Below are positions 16,860-27,961 of a stretch of DNA of 64,000 bases, piece by piece. Every line of letters starts with the position of its first letter. Within the stretch, counting starts at the first letter, position 1. Position numbers and translations under genes: made by a program. The notes beneath the pieces were generated by a model. That model saw only the letters and a program-made list of their open reading frames with translations. It was not told the origin of the DNA and searched no databases. The DNA comes from Antilocapra americana (lineage: Eukaryota > Chordata > Mammalia > Artiodactyla > Antilocapridae), in assembly GCA_007570785.1 (NCBI GenBank), contig ML661900.1:5042864-5106863 (forward strand), in the 5' to 3' direction.

Positions 16860-17955
16860 AGCCGTTTAATTTGTTCTCTTTAAGGCAGGGGAGGCCTTCC
16901 TTTCTGCAGTGGTATTCAGGTTGTTTCCACGTTTTGCATCAGTAAGCAGTGCCCTTGCTATACTGTGGGTTGTGGCAAAAGATACATTTTTAAAACTTTA
17001 TTGAAATAGAATGCACATACAGGAAATTGTACATAGTACAAATACAGAGCTTAATGAATTTTCATAAACCGTACGCCCCATGTAACCAACACCCAAATAA
17101 GGAAACATTACCAGTACCCCAGATACCTCCTTCAAGTGTCTGGTAGGACCTGGGTATTTTATTTCATTTTGATGAATCCCTTTAGTTGCATAGCAAAAAG
17201 CCTGTAACAGTTGACATGCTCAGAATGCTTTTGCAGCTTCACCAACATCAGCTGTTTATCTTAATTTTTCTCAGTCTAATGGGAGAGAAAAAGGTTGCTT
17301 TAAATTGTATTAGTCTGCTTACTGGTGAGCTTGAAGTAATGAATAGACCAGGAAAACTAAGTTTCCAGTATTCACTTAAATAGATAAAAACAAACAAAAG
17401 ATAGCAACAACAAAAATACACTGGAGTACAAACTAATGATCAAAAAAGAAATTGAACAGTTTGATTTCTCTCTTCAGTTCCATGCCTCTCACCTATACAG
17501 TAGGCCCTAATTGTTTTTTTGTTGCAGCCTTTCAAGCTTTCAAAGGACAGATAGAGCCCATGACAATTAAACCACTCCATAAATAGAAAGAGATGAAAAG
17601 TTAATTCTTGCTAAAATTGATCACACTTAAAAAGATCTCTTTAAAAATCATAAACATCAGTGCAATGAAATCAATAGTGTTGCAATATACCATATCAAAA
17701 AGAAATTTTCTTTTAAGAGGACAAGAACAGTTCCAAAAGAAGAAATGAATTGATACACTTAGGAAATCATTATTAAATAGAAGAAAAAAATTAGTAATAG
17801 GTGAAAACTGCCCTAAGTTGACAGGGTATTTGAAAGACAAAACAGCAAACATCAAACAATGTATTTAAATTTGGAAATAAGGCAAAAGGCAGGTGGCATG
17901 TCCTTTTAATGTCATACTGGAGCATTGTCTCACAGATTTGTTTCACAAATAAAGA
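16860..17955. mobile_element. AT-rich intergenic DNA with an L1 3' end fragment
   Basis: Bases 16990-17130 resemble an old L1 3' end ('aaaactttattgaaatagaa' start). The rest is AT-rich and shows no exon or recognisable ORF. Confidence 0.45.
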
Positions 17956-17969
17956 TTATTTGACTATTT

Positions 17970-18103
17970 GCAGCTGCTGCTGCTAAGTCACTTCAGTTGT
18001 GTCTGACTCGGTGCGACCCCATAGACGGCAGCCCACCAGGCTCCACTGTCCCTGGGATTCTCCAGGCAAGAATAGTGGAGTGGCTTGCCACATTGCCTTC
18101 TCC
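17970..18103 (-). mobile_element. Bov-A SINE, antisense, with target-site duplication
   Basis: Single antisense BovA unit from the (gct)n tail to 'cattgccttctccg'. The 12-base flank 'atttgactattt' is repeated on both sides (about 17957-17968 and 18104-18115), so borders are firm. The insertion landed next to a MER5A copy. Confidence 0.9.
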
Positions 18104-18115
18104 GATTTGACTATT

Positions 18116-18308
18116 TAGACCAGTAGTTATCAAACTTTTAGAGTGTTTAAGAATCACCTGCTGGGCTTGTTACAACAGTACTAGGCTCCACCCCCAGGGT
18201 TTCTCTAATTAATTAGCTCTGGAATGGGCCCTGAAAAATTGCATTTCCAGCAGGTTCCCTGGTCTGCTGAGATTTCCAGTTTGGGGACTACACTTTGAAA
18301 GCCACTAA
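18116..18308 (+). mobile_element. MER5A-like hAT (Charlie) nonautonomous DNA transposon
   Basis: Near full-length: starts 'ccagtagttatcaaacttt', includes the 'ctccacccccagggtttct' core, and ends 'actttgaaagccactaatg'. The complementary ends match MER5-type terminal inverted repeats. Confidence 0.8.
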
Positions 18309-18479
18309 TGTAGGAAAATGTACCTGAGAAATGATATGTTAACTCATGATTTTCTGTCCAGTAGAAAAGATAACCCCAAAGATTACAATTTTGTTGCCCA
18401 TATGTAATAATCAGGTTTTTGTCTCTAACTCAGTACACACTTTGAAATGCCTTTGCCTGTGCACTAGAAATACTTCTCA

Positions 18480-18785
18480 ACACAGACATAGACTTAAGGA
18501 CACGAGGGTGGGTTAGGAAGGGGAGGGTGAGATGTATGAAAGAGTAACATGGAAACTTACACCACCATATGTAAAATAGATTAGCCAATGGGAATTTTCT
18601 ATATGACTCAGGAAACTCAGACAGGGATTTCTATTATCAACCAAGAGGGGTAGGGTAGGGAGGGAGATAAGAAAGAGATTCGGAGACAGGGGAAATATGT
18701 CTACCTATGGCTGATTCATATTGATGTATGGCAGAAGCCAACAAAATTCTGTAAAGCAATTATCCTTCAATTAAAAAATTCTCAA
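18480..18785 (+). mobile_element. L1 3' end, sense
   Basis: Sense L1 3' UTR ending 'gcaattatccttcaattaaa' near 18760-18780. This is the common 3' terminus of ruminant L1s. Confidence 0.75.
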
Positions 18786-18795
18786 AATGTTCCTT

Positions 18796-18910
18796 GGGGA
18801 CTTCCTTTGTGGTCCAATGTTTAAGACTCTGTGCTGCTAATGCAGGGGGCATGGGTTGGATCCCTGGTTGGGAACTAACGTCCCAATTGCCATGGGGCCA
18901 AAAGATTTTT
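18796..18910 (+). mobile_element. CHR-type SINE
   Basis: Sense copy: 'gacttcctttgtggtccaat' start, 'gggttggatccctggttggg' middle. Followed by an A-rich tail. Confidence 0.75.
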
Positions 18911-19134
18911 TTAAAAGTTCTTTGAATTAGCTTTACCATCTTACTGTTCCCTCATTAATTAAATATTTGACATGCTTTCCTCTACTTGAATGAAAGTCAT
19001 GTTTTTCACTTTTTTGCAAATTAAGCTTTGTTATGGTATACTCATATACCAGCCCTGGACAGGGCTGTACAGACACTGCATTTTAATACTAGATGTATTC
19101 CCCTTAAAGTCAGGAGCAGTGATGCACTCTTGGT

Positions 19135-19330
19135 ATGACCCACCATTGTCCTAGAGGTGCTATGGCCTGGGCTTCTCAACTGGGGGTCACTTCGCCTTCT
19201 GGGGGGATATTGATAATGTCTGGAGATGTTTTTAGTTGTCACAACTATAGAATGCTGGCATCCAAAGGAAAGAGGGCAGAGGTCAGGAACACTGCTAAGC
19301 AGCCTGCAAGGCGTGAGATAGTCCCTAGTA
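19135..19330 (-). mobile_element. hAT-type (MER20-like) element fragment
   Basis: Contains 'cttctcaactgggggtcac' and 'gtctggagatgtttttagtt', the usual landmarks of MER20/MER5-related nonautonomous elements. The family assignment is tentative. Confidence 0.5.
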
Positions 19331-20540
19331 ACAAAGAAAAGATGGCGAGGTGGCTAGTGGAGCGTGCTGGAACGTTGTATGTAGACCAGGCTCTCCAGAC
19401 CCACCTGGGGCAGCGTGGGCAGAGGCCCACAGGTGAGCACCTGCTCATCTCAGCCCCACACAGCCCACAGGTGGAGAGAGGAAGGCTTCATAAGGAGGTG
19501 GAGGCAAGCAGGCAAGCGTGGATCTCATCTGTCTGCCTGAGAGAAAGCCCCAGGTCAGCACTGGGAGGGTCAGTCCACGTTCCTGAGCAAGTAAGGGGAT
19601 GGTCCTGGCCAGAACTCTGGAACCCTGGCTAGTTGAAGACCCCGCTTTTGCCCCACAGATCATCATGGGAGTCCTGTCCAGCCTCTGGCCATGAGGTGAT
19701 TTTTTGGCTTCTAACGCCGAGGCTCACTTTGCCTTTCTCTCTCACCTGCCGCTCTCGTGCCACCCTGTGTTGAAGGTGAGTGTGTCTCTGAGGTGGTCTG
19801 AGGGGCTAGAGGTATAGGCCCAGAGTCAGTGGCTTGGGCTGGATCAGGAACCAGTCCCAAACAAGTCCCTGTGTACCTTTACCCTCAGCCAGGCCTCCCC
19901 ATACTGCACAGCACAGCCACAGCTGTGGACCACGGGGGACCCCCAAGGACCGACCTCACCGAGACTGGCCACGTCCTTGCAGCCCCCACACCAGCTCTGC
20001 ACTCCCTCTCCAAGTCCCACACAAGCCCTGTGTCCATCCAGTCTGCTTCTCCTGACTTCAAAAAACACTGGGTTTTGTACCCCCTACTCCTCACACCAGG
20101 TTCTCTGCCCAGGAGACTGCTGAAAGGGGACCTGGTTGCACCTGCTGGAGAAAGGCCTTAGGAAATCCGCTTCTTTGGGATTAGTTCCACCTTCATTCAT
20201 TCACTTACCAAATACTCTCTTTCTCTATGCCAGGCTCTAGGGCAATAGGTCGAGCAGGGTGTGTGCCCTGAGGAGTTCCCCTCTCTTTAGAGACAGACAG
20301 GCAGACTCTCAGGCCTTGGTTGTGTGGGCGCCCAGGATCGGGAAGGGGAGGGCCTCACCCACAAGAGGTGATGGTGGGTATGAATATGGAGGGCGTGGGG
20401 GTGACCACAGGCCACGGGTGTCCAGGCAAAGCTCAGCTTGTGAAACTGGGGTGGGGGCAGGCGCTGCTCTGTCTGGAAGCCCTCCTGACCTTGCCAGTAG
20501 TCAGCCCTGGCTGGATCACAGGTGAAGGCTTCGTGTTGAT
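19330..20540. other. GC-richer unique stretch without a supported gene
   Basis: Several open frames of 60-165 codons overlap on both strands (for example 19135-19632 and 19829-20161). None has a recognisable domain, codon bias or paired splice signals. I see no gene. Confidence 0.45.
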
Positions 20541-20545
20541 TTTTT

Positions 20546-20757
20546 GTGTTCAGTTGTGTCCAACTCTGTATGACCCCATGGAGTGTAGCTCACCAGTCTC
20601 CTCTGTCCATGGGATTCTCCAGGCAAGACTACTGGAGTGGGGTGCCATTTCCGACTCCAGGGGATCTTCCCGACCCAGGGGTCGAACCTGCTCCTCTTGT
20701 GTCTCCTGCATTGGCAAGTAGATTCTTTACCATGAGCGCCACCTGGGAAATAATATT
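20546..20757 (-). mobile_element. Bov-tA SINE, antisense
   Basis: Antisense Bov-tA body, ending in 'accatgagcgccacctggga' (20731-20750), which includes a CTCF-like core. Confidence 0.85.
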
Positions 20758-20819
20758 TAGTACATTTGAATTACATAACTAAACATGATAATTGTAACAA
20801 AAAAAAATCACAAAATACA

Positions 20820-20938
20820 GGACTTCTGTGGTGGTCCAGTGGTTAAGACTCCACACTACCAACGCAGGGGGCACATGTTTGATTCCTGGTCGGGGAACTA
20901 AGATCCCATATGCCATGTGGTGCAGCCAAAAGATTTTT
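20820..20938 (+). mobile_element. CHR-type SINE
   Basis: Sense copy with 'gacttctgtggtggtccagt' start and 'gattcctggtcggggaacta' middle, followed by an A-rich tail. Confidence 0.85.
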
Positions 20939-21240
20939 TAAAAAATTATAAAATACAGAGAAGTCAAAGAGACAAAAATCTGTAAACCCTTTCTCTCCCC
21001 AAAAAACTGCTCTAACAGGCCTTTTCAGCTTTTTCCCCACATGTGTAACTGTGACCTAGTAAGAAATATACATTTGGTCTTTATGATGGATTCCTGACAA
21101 AGAGCCCCTAAATCCCTTGATGTTTCCTGGGCAATAACAGTTTCTTTTGCTCTAATGAGGTGACTCTGGGTGGAGTCCTGGATAGCTACAGGATGGGGGC
21201 TGGTCACCAGGAAGACTGAGCCATGATTAGAAGCTTGGAT

Positions 21241-21375
21241 GGAACTTCCCCCAGTGGCTAAGACTCTGCACTCCCCAATACAGGAAGCCTGGGTTCGATC
21301 CCTGGTCAGGGAACTAGATCCCACATGCTACAGCTAAGAGTTCACCTGCTACAACTAAGACCCAAGTGCAGCCAA
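21241..21375 (+). mobile_element. CHR-type SINE
   Basis: Sense copy with 'gggttcgatccctggtcagg' and the extended 'ctacaactaagacccaagtg' tail, followed by an AT-rich end. Confidence 0.8.
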
Positions 21376-21399
21376 ATAAATTAATTTTTTAAAAAGAGG

Positions 21400-21910
21400 A
21401 TCTTGGAGAAGGGCTGCTAAGTGAATTAACCTTGATTATGCCTATGTGATGAAGGCTCCATAATGATCTGTGAACCACAGAGCTTCCAGGTTGGTGTGCT
21501 GGGCGGTGGCACACCCCAACTACACTGGGACAGAAGCTCCTGTCCTTGGAACCTTCCAGGCCTTGCCCAGTGTGTCTCTTCATCTTACTGTTTAACTGTA
21601 TCCTTTATCATGTTCTTTATCATATAGCAAATTGGTGAGCATGAGTGTTTGCCTAATTTCTGTGAACCATTACAACAAATTATTTCACCTGAGGAGGCAA
21701 TTTTGGGAATGCTGATTTGCAGCCACTCTGGACCTGCTGGGGGTGGCGGGGGCAGCTCTTTGGTGATTGGTGTTTGAGGTAAGGGGAAATCTCGGGGACT
21801 GAGCCCTTCTCCTACGTGGTTTGGTGCTATCCCCTGGTAGACAGTGTCAGAGCAGAACTGTAGGACATTCAGCCAGAGAGAGGGCTGGTGAGGAGAGAAA
21901 CCCACACTTT
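21400..21910 (+). repeat. Old LTR-like interspersed repeat, family not assigned
   Basis: Contains 'cttactgtttaactgtatcc' and 'gggactgagcccttctcct', which I recognise as a placental LTR-type repeat that recurs across genomes. I cannot name the family with certainty. Confidence 0.45.
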
Positions 21911-22480
21911 TGATGTTGGAGTATTCAGTGTGTGGAGGAATAGTTTTTCCTTTTAGTCGCTATAAATATAAACTTTATGAAACAGTATACCATATTCTAT
22001 TTTGGAATCTAAGTGTTCACCCAGCAGTGACTAGTGGCAGGCTCTGAACAGGCTAGGAATTGTGCGGGCCCTGCCCTGGGTTCCAGCAGGGATAAGAGCA
22101 CTATAGCAGGAGTCTGGCCACGCTGCTGGTGACCTTGGGGAAGCCTCTACCATCCTCAGAGCCTCCATTGTCTTGGTCAGATTAAGAGTGTGGGTAGTAC
22201 AGGGTCAGTGTCTGAAAGGCAGAACTCCGTATAAAGCTGGGCAGGCTGTGCACTGCACAATTTTAGGAGGAGAAGGAGGGGTATTCTTGTCATAATATGT
22301 GTGAAGGGAGCCCCCAGAGCTGAGGAATAAATGGGCCCTGCCTGGAATGTGGTGTGTAAAACTGCTGGTACACAAGATGGTTTTAGGTGGTATGCAAATG
22401 CATTCCTTCTTACAGTTACTTTCTATTTGTAGTAAATGATAGTGACTTTCCACTTGAAGAGCTTGTTTAACCACAATTTT
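21911..22480. other. Intergenic DNA, nothing recognised
   Basis: No SINE, LINE or exon signal is clear to me here. Open frames are short. Confidence 0.4.
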
Positions 22481-22489
22481 GTTTGTTTT

Positions 22490-22830
22490 GGCCTTGCTGT
22501 GTGGCTTGAGGGATCTTAGTTCCCCAACAAGGGTTTGAACCCTGGGCCCTCAGTAGTGAAAGGACTGAGTCCTAACCTCTGGTATGCATGCTAAGCCCCT
22601 TCAATCGTGTCCAACTCTTTGCAACCCCATAGACCATAGCCCACCAGCCTCCTCTGTCCATGGGCTTCTGTGGGCAAGAATACTGGAGTGGGTTGCCGTG
22701 CCCTCCAGGGGATCGTCCTGACCCAAGGACTGAACCCATGTCTCTTACATCTTCTGCATTGGAAGGCAGGTTCCTTAACACTAGTGCCACCTGGGAAGCC
22801 CCATAACTGCTGGACCACCAGGGAATTCCC
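22490..22830 (-). mobile_element. CHR-type SINE split by a Bov-tA insertion
   Basis: Antisense CHR runs from about 22490 to 22581 ('cttagttccccaacaagggt') and resumes at 22801-22830 ('tgctggaccaccagggaatt'). The intervening 22583-22800 is an antisense Bov-tA, which shows that the Bov-tA is the younger insertion. Confidence 0.8.
22583..22800 (-). mobile_element. Bov-tA SINE, antisense, nested in CHR SINE
   Basis: Antisense Bov-tA starting 'catgctaagccccttcaatc' and ending 'agtgccacctgggaagcccc'. It interrupts the older CHR element. Confidence 0.85.
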
Positions 22831-22865
22831 TCCCTAGAGCTTCTGATCAGTTGATCAGAGGTGGT

Positions 22866-23124
22866 GGAGAAGGAAATGGCAACCCACTCGAAGTGTTCTT
22901 GCCTGGAGAATCATGGACAGAGGAGCCTGGTGGGCTGCAGTCCATGGGGTCGTGACTGAGTGACTTCCCTTTCACTTTTCACTTTCATGCATTGGAGAAG
23001 GAAATGGCAACCCACTCCAGTGTTCTTGCCTGGAGAATCCCAGGGATGGGGGAGCCTGGTGGGCTGCTGTCTGTGGGGTTGCACAGAGTCGGACATGACT
23101 GAAGCGACTTAGCAGCAGCAGCAA
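22866..23124 (+). mobile_element. Bov-A2 dimeric SINE
   Basis: Two sense BovA units starting near 22866 and 22994, ending in (agc)n at about 23112-23123. It is followed by a MER5-like piece at about 23125-23222. Confidence 0.85.
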
Positions 23125-23222
23125 ATCAGATGTGGAGCCTAATGATTTGAATTTCGAGCAAGTTCCCAAGTGATGCTTTGCTGCTGGTTCAGGGACCACA
23201 CTTTGAGGACCACTTACCAAAT
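23125..23222 (+). mobile_element. MER5-like fragment
   Basis: Matches the 3' half of MER5 ('gttcagggaccacactttga'). It is truncated by the Bov-A2 insertion or an earlier break. Confidence 0.6.
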
Positions 23223-23239
23223 TGTTTTCTTTTTAATAC

Positions 23240-23780
23240 AGTTGTTTAGCTTTTAAAAATGAGTGCATGTTCAACATCACTAACCATTAAGGAAATGCAA
23301 ATTCAGACCATGGTAAGAGAACACGACATACTTTCTAGAACAACTGAACTAAAACGAGGGGAACTGAAAAGTACTGACCATGTAAATATAAATAAAACTG
23401 TCATATGCATCTGGTGGAAATATCATGTGGTCCAAACATTGTGGAAAACAGTTTGGCAGTTTCTTCTAAAAACTAAACAAACACCTTAATATGACCTAGC
23501 AATTGTACTCCTGGGCATTTATCCCAGAAAGAAACTTACATGTACACCAAAATCTATATATGAGTGTTCATGGCAGATTTATTTGTAAAGCCCCAAGCTG
23601 GAAACAGCCAAATATCTATCCCTCAAATGATAGCTAAGCAAAGTGTTTTACAACCATATTACAAACTACTATTGTTCACCTTAAAAATAAGTTATTTTGC
23701 TAGCAGAAAATGTGTTTCTTTGGAAATGGTAAAGGAACTGAAATTCTGGATAAGCAAGCTACAGCAAAAGGCATAACCAA
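23240..23780 (+). mobile_element. L1 ORF2 C-terminal and 3' fragment, sense
   Basis: Sense L1: 'ttcaacatcactaaccatta' followed by the cues 'gtggaaaacagtttggcagt' and 'cctgggcatttatcccagaa'. Stops break the frame. Confidence 0.75.
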
Positions 23781-24056
23781 GTCCAACAAAGAAGAGAAAT
23801 GTTATTTTATAGAGAAAGAAGAGAAATTGAGAGGATTTGTTCTGAATGGAAGTCCATTGGAGAAAAATGGGGGTTCAGGGTGATGATGGTTTTCTGTTTG
23901 GCTGTTGCTGAGGTAGTACATTTCTTGTCGAAGATGCAATGTATATGTTTTCCCATTGGGGTCAAATTCACCCAGGTCATGCAATTGACATGGAGTGGTA
24001 CTGGGCAAGAGCTCCCTCTTCTGGCCTCCAGACTCCATTTTAGTGAGGTTTGGAGA

Positions 24057-24270
24057 CTGTAACTCAGTCATGTCCAATTCTTTGCAACTCTGTGGACTGT
24101 AGCCTGTTAGGCTCTTGTATTTGTGGAATTTTCCAAGCAAGAATGCTGGAGTGGGTTGCCGTTTCCTCCCCCAGGGGATCTTCCCGACCCAGGGATCGAT
24201 CCCACATCCCTTCCATCTCCTGCATTGGCAGATGGCTTCTTTACCACTGCACCACCTGGAAATCCCTTTT
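24057..24270 (-). mobile_element. Bov-tA SINE, antisense
   Basis: Antisense body from 'gtaactcagtcatgtccaat' to 'ccactgcaccacctggaaat'. Confidence 0.8.
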
Positions 24271-24299
24271 TTTACACTATTCAGCAGTGAAAAGGGACA

Positions 24300-25013
24300 A
24301 GCTATTGATACAGGTAACAACATGGGTGGGTCTCAAGGATATTGTTCTGAATAGAAAAAAAAAGCACATCACATACGATTTTATATAACAGCCTTGAAAT
24401 GGCAGAATTATAGAGGTGGAAAAAAGATCAGTGGCTTCCAGGCGACAGGGATGGTGGGAGAGGTGAGATAAGGTGTGACTATAAAGGAGTAACAGAGGAG
24501 CTCTTTATAGTGGTGGAATAGTTCTGAATCTTGATCATAGGTGGTTACATGAATCTACATGGGATAAAAGGATAGAATATACCTTTGGCATTGTTTGGCT
24601 ATTGTATTATACTTGTATGTAATCGCTGGAGGAAACAGTGAAGGGTACACAGAACCTCTCTGCACTATCTTTGAAATCTTTGAATCTATAATGATTTCAA
24701 ATGAGTTTAAAAAAATGAAAAATAATTTGTCGTGGCCCCTGTGTGGGTTGGAAAAGAACTTCCAGATACAAGGCAGAACGGGAACAGACTGGAGTTTATT
24801 AGAGCTGGAGATGCTGTTAGAACAGCATGTTGGCTCCATGGAGAGCCCTTTTGTGGGCTAGCAGCCAATTCTTATGGCCTCAAGACAGAAAAATCATGCA
24901 GGAAGGGTGGCAGCAGGTGACTAGTTATGATGCTATAGGGCAGATATTATATTTAATATGGAGTCAGGGAGCTGGCTGGTTTAGACGGGGAGGCTCATGG
25001 CAGTAGTGGCTAT
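24300..25013. repeat. L1-like and possible LTR-derived sequence
   Basis: 24280-24700 resembles L1-derived sense sequence. 24740-24960 has an antisense polyadenylation-like 'tttatt' and composition compatible with an LTR. I cannot assign either firmly and see no gene. Confidence 0.35.
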
Positions 25014-25049
25014 GGTGATGTTGTTCAGTTATGTCCAACTCTTTGCCAC

Positions 25050-25766
25050 TGAGGGGGTAACAGGCAGGAAGACCAGGGGTCTCCAAATGGAGGAAATAGG
25101 CTGCAAGTGTCAGACACTTTTTATTTCTCCCTTAAGCGGCAGGAGGAAACTAACTACAAGTGTCATGTTTTTTTCTCTTAAATTTCTGTGTTGCCAGGAC
25201 GACACTGTTTCCATCCGAACTTAACGTTTGCAGACCCTGAGCTGACCAGTGCGTTTTTCCTTTAGAAATGTTTTTCTTAAGCTGTGTTAATGAAACTATG
25301 TTATTTGCTTTGGAATTTGCTTTTCTTCAAAATGGTTCCACCTAAGACTGACTTTTTTTTTCTTTTCTCAAACCTTGGGCTGATAATAGCTCAACAAACC
25401 TGTATTCATATCAATTGTCTTATGGCTGGGGGACGACACACCTCGTGCCATCCTGTCTCAAAAATGCAAAGTGTGGGAGAAGGGCCTGGTGAAACTCTTT
25501 CAGCCTTGAGGTGTCTCGCTTATCTGATTAATAGCTTTTTAACAGACATAAACCAACTGGCTAAAAGACTAGCAGGGGGGCGCTCTTTCTGCCCCCTTCT
25601 GATGTCTATGTCAGAAGCTTTCTCTGTCTCTTTTATACTTTAACAAAACTTTATTACACAAAAGCTCTGAGCGATCCAGCCTCGTCACTGGCCCTATATT
25701 GAATTCCTCTCCTCCAGAGGCCAAGAATCTGGGTGGTGTCTTTCATGGCTCAGCAACAACCTTTCA
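25050..25766 (+). repeat. 5' LTR of the ERV1 remnant
   Basis: Starts TGAGGGGGTAACAGG and ends CTTTCA. A CTCF-like stretch (AGCAGGGGGGCGCT, about 25570-25583) lies inside it with one extra G. The first ~115 bases recur inverted at 27847-27961. Confidence 0.75.
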
Positions 25767-25769
25767 TCT

Positions 25770-25787
25770 TGGGGGCTCACCTGGGGT
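25770..25787 (+). other. Retroviral primer binding site, tRNA-Pro type
   Basis: TGGGGGCTCACCTGGGGT lies three bases after the LTR end. It matches the 3' end complement of tRNA-Pro (TGGGGGCTCGTCCGGGAT) at about 14 of 18 positions. Confidence 0.75.
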
Positions 25788-26872
25788 TCTTCAGGACAAG
25801 TTAAGGATGCTTGGAGCTCTAGTCCTTTGTTCTCCAGCAAACACATTTTCTGCTGTATTTTACTAACTATGGTGTGCTTGTGTGTGTGATCAATTAAAAG
25901 AAGAGACACATATGCGAACCAAGGGCTGTGTCCTAATCTGCGGTTCTGAGGTGACCTCATATAGCTTATGGCAGAAACCCTGTCAGGGGATTATACTGAC
26001 CTGCTAATGTCAAGAGGCACCCCACGTCTCCTTTGGGGAACGGCCCAAGATGGATGAAGTGTGTGGTCCAAACTCTCCTCTCTCGGTCAAACTTTCTGGT
26101 CTCTTTGACCATTTCATAACTTCTAGGAATTAGAACGAACTACTAACCTACTTTGTTGGATTATGGACTTTCAAGGGACTTGTGATCTATGCTGTTACGT
26201 GTACTGTTACTTAGGTCCCAAATTTAGACTGGTAATCAGGAAGTGCCTAGTCTCGACAGGAGTTGAAAGTTCAGAAACTAGATGGAGCTCTAGCTCGAAG
26301 AGCATCTCTCAGGTGAAAGGTTACTCGGGAAGCACAGCGGGCTTGGTACACTATCTTAGTGGGCCAGAGGAAGCTCTCCAGTGGCCTTTGTCCCAACTCC
26401 TTAGATATTCTTTCTGTGGAATCTGTAGGAATACTGGTGTAGTGATGCTCAGAAGAAATATGTTGGTTTTATGTTTGTACCTGTCAGAAATATATTGTAG
26501 TCAGAAATATATTCAGGGTCGTGCAGAGGAACTCAGGAGATGAATGTTTCCCCCAGGGGTCTTAGCTTGGGGGGCATTCTGGAAGATTACTCTTATTGCA
26601 CCCCAGGTGGCAACAGAGGCAAGCAAGGTTTTAATGGTGAGGAGCTGGGCATTAGTCTGGGATGCCATCAGGTCTACCCTTGGTGCATCTCCACCCTGCC
26701 TTAGTGGTAGAGCCAGAAGGGACGAGTAAGGGACCCGCGTCGGTAAGGGACAGACTAAGTCTGACCAGGGAAGGAAAGCTTCTGTGTAAAGTCTGCCTAT
26801 ACCCCCATCTAGTGCAGGGAGGGACACCTCTGGTAGAAAGATGGCACTGATCACTTTTTCTCTCTCTTACAA

Positions 26873-27793
26873 ATGGGAGCTAACAATTCCAGCCTCGCTC
26901 CTTTGAACAGTATCCTGAAAAACTGGGATAGATTTGATCCCCAGAGCTTAAAGAAGACACGCCTGATCTTCCTATGTGATACTACATGGCCACGGTATCC
27001 ACTGGAGGATGGCGAACGGTGACTGGTTGGAGGATCTCTTAATTTTAATACCGTTTTACAATTAGAGCGGTTCTGTAGAAAACAAGGGAAATGGGTAGAA
27101 GTAGCATATGTGTTGTTCTTTTTCTCTCTGCAAGACATGCCAGATTTATGGCCTCAGGGTATAGATTTGGACATGAAACCTTCAGCTCCCTTCTGTCCTC
27201 CTATTTTGCCCCCATACCCAGGGCTCCAAACTGACCAAACTGAAAGTCAGGGAACCCCCCCAGGAAGGTTGCCTTGGTCTTGGTAAAAATCCAAACTGAG
27301 ATTCAAATTGCCCAAGTAGAGGGCCAAACAACCCGTCTCAGTACGACCTCAGACTGCTGCTGCTGCTAAGTCACTTCAGTCGTGTCCGACTCTGTGCGAC
27401 CCCACAGACAGCAGCCCACCAGGCTCCCCTGTCCCTGGGATTCTCCAGGCAAGAGCACTGGAGTGGTTGCCATTGCCTTCTCCAATGCATGAAAGTGAAA
27501 TCGCTCAATTGTGTACGACTCTTGTAGCAACCCCATGGACTGCAGCCCACCAGGCTCCTCCATCCATGGGGTTTTCCAGGCAAGAGTACTGGAGTGGGCT
27601 GCCATTGCCTTCTCCGTCAGACTACTCTGGTTTCAATAGAAACCCAGGCAATCAAAGTAAGAGGAACTCAGACAGCAAAAACTAAGAGTGAGATACAGGG
27701 TGAGATGGAGGACAGAGACAGAGATAAAGAAAAACAGGTTTCTCTGATCTATCCCTGGGATCATATGCACCGAAGAGCCAGAGCGGCTGAGTA
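26873..27793 (+). pseudogene. ERV gag N-terminal remnant (matrix region)
   Basis: The ATG at 26873 is followed by Gly, the usual N-myristoylation context of gammaretroviral matrix, and then a matrix-like frame. A TGA stop at 27020-27022 cuts it after 49 codons. Further matrix and proline-rich-like coding (the LPPYPGL-type segment near 27207-27230) continues in broken frames. The gag part is split by a SINE at 27356-27616 and lost after about 27793. No capsid, nucleocapsid, protease or polymerase region is visible. Confidence 0.65.
27356..27616 (-). mobile_element. Bov-A2 SINE nested in ERV gag, with target-site duplication
   Basis: Antisense dimer starting with (gct)n. The flank 'tcagact' is duplicated at 27349-27355 and 27617-27623, so the element inserted after the provirus was already in the genome. 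Confidence 0.9.
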
Positions 27794-27846
27794 ACAGCCA
27801 CACACAAGCTCTTGCCTCTTCATGAAGCACCCACTGGGGGGAAATC

Positions 27847-27961
27847 AGACACTTGTATTTTGTTTCCTCCTGCCACTTAAGGGAGAGAGAAAAAATGTCT
27901 GACATTTGCAGCCTATTTCCTCCATTTGGAGACCCTGGCCTTCCCACCTGTTACCCTCTCA
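27847..27961 (-). repeat. Inverted copy of the ERV LTR 5' terminus
   Basis: Read on the minus strand it starts TGAGAGGGTAACAGG and aligns to 25050-25163 for about 115 bases with roughly one mismatch in eight or nine, then diverges. It abuts the CCAC duplication exactly. Confidence 0.8.

Larger units (their letters stand above)
25050..27961 (+). mobile_element. Gamma-type (ERV1) endogenous retrovirus, defective, with inverted U3 ends
   Basis: A 2.9-kb proviral remnant bounded by a 4-base duplication CCAC (25046-25049 and 27962-27965), the size typical of gammaretroviral integrase. The left end is a full LTR (25050-25766). It is followed by a proline-tRNA-type primer binding site, a leader of about 1.1 kb and the start of gag. 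The right end is not a second LTR in the same orientation. It is the first ~115 bases of the LTR in reverse orientation. Pol, env and the normal 3' LTR are absent. A Bov-A2 SINE (27356-27616) is nested in the gag part. The element cannot code for functional proteins. Confidence 0.8.

Noticed and set aside
25570..25583. CTCF site in the ERV LTR (AGCAGGGGGGCGCT)
   Set aside because: It has one G too many against the core, so it is only noted in the LTR entry.
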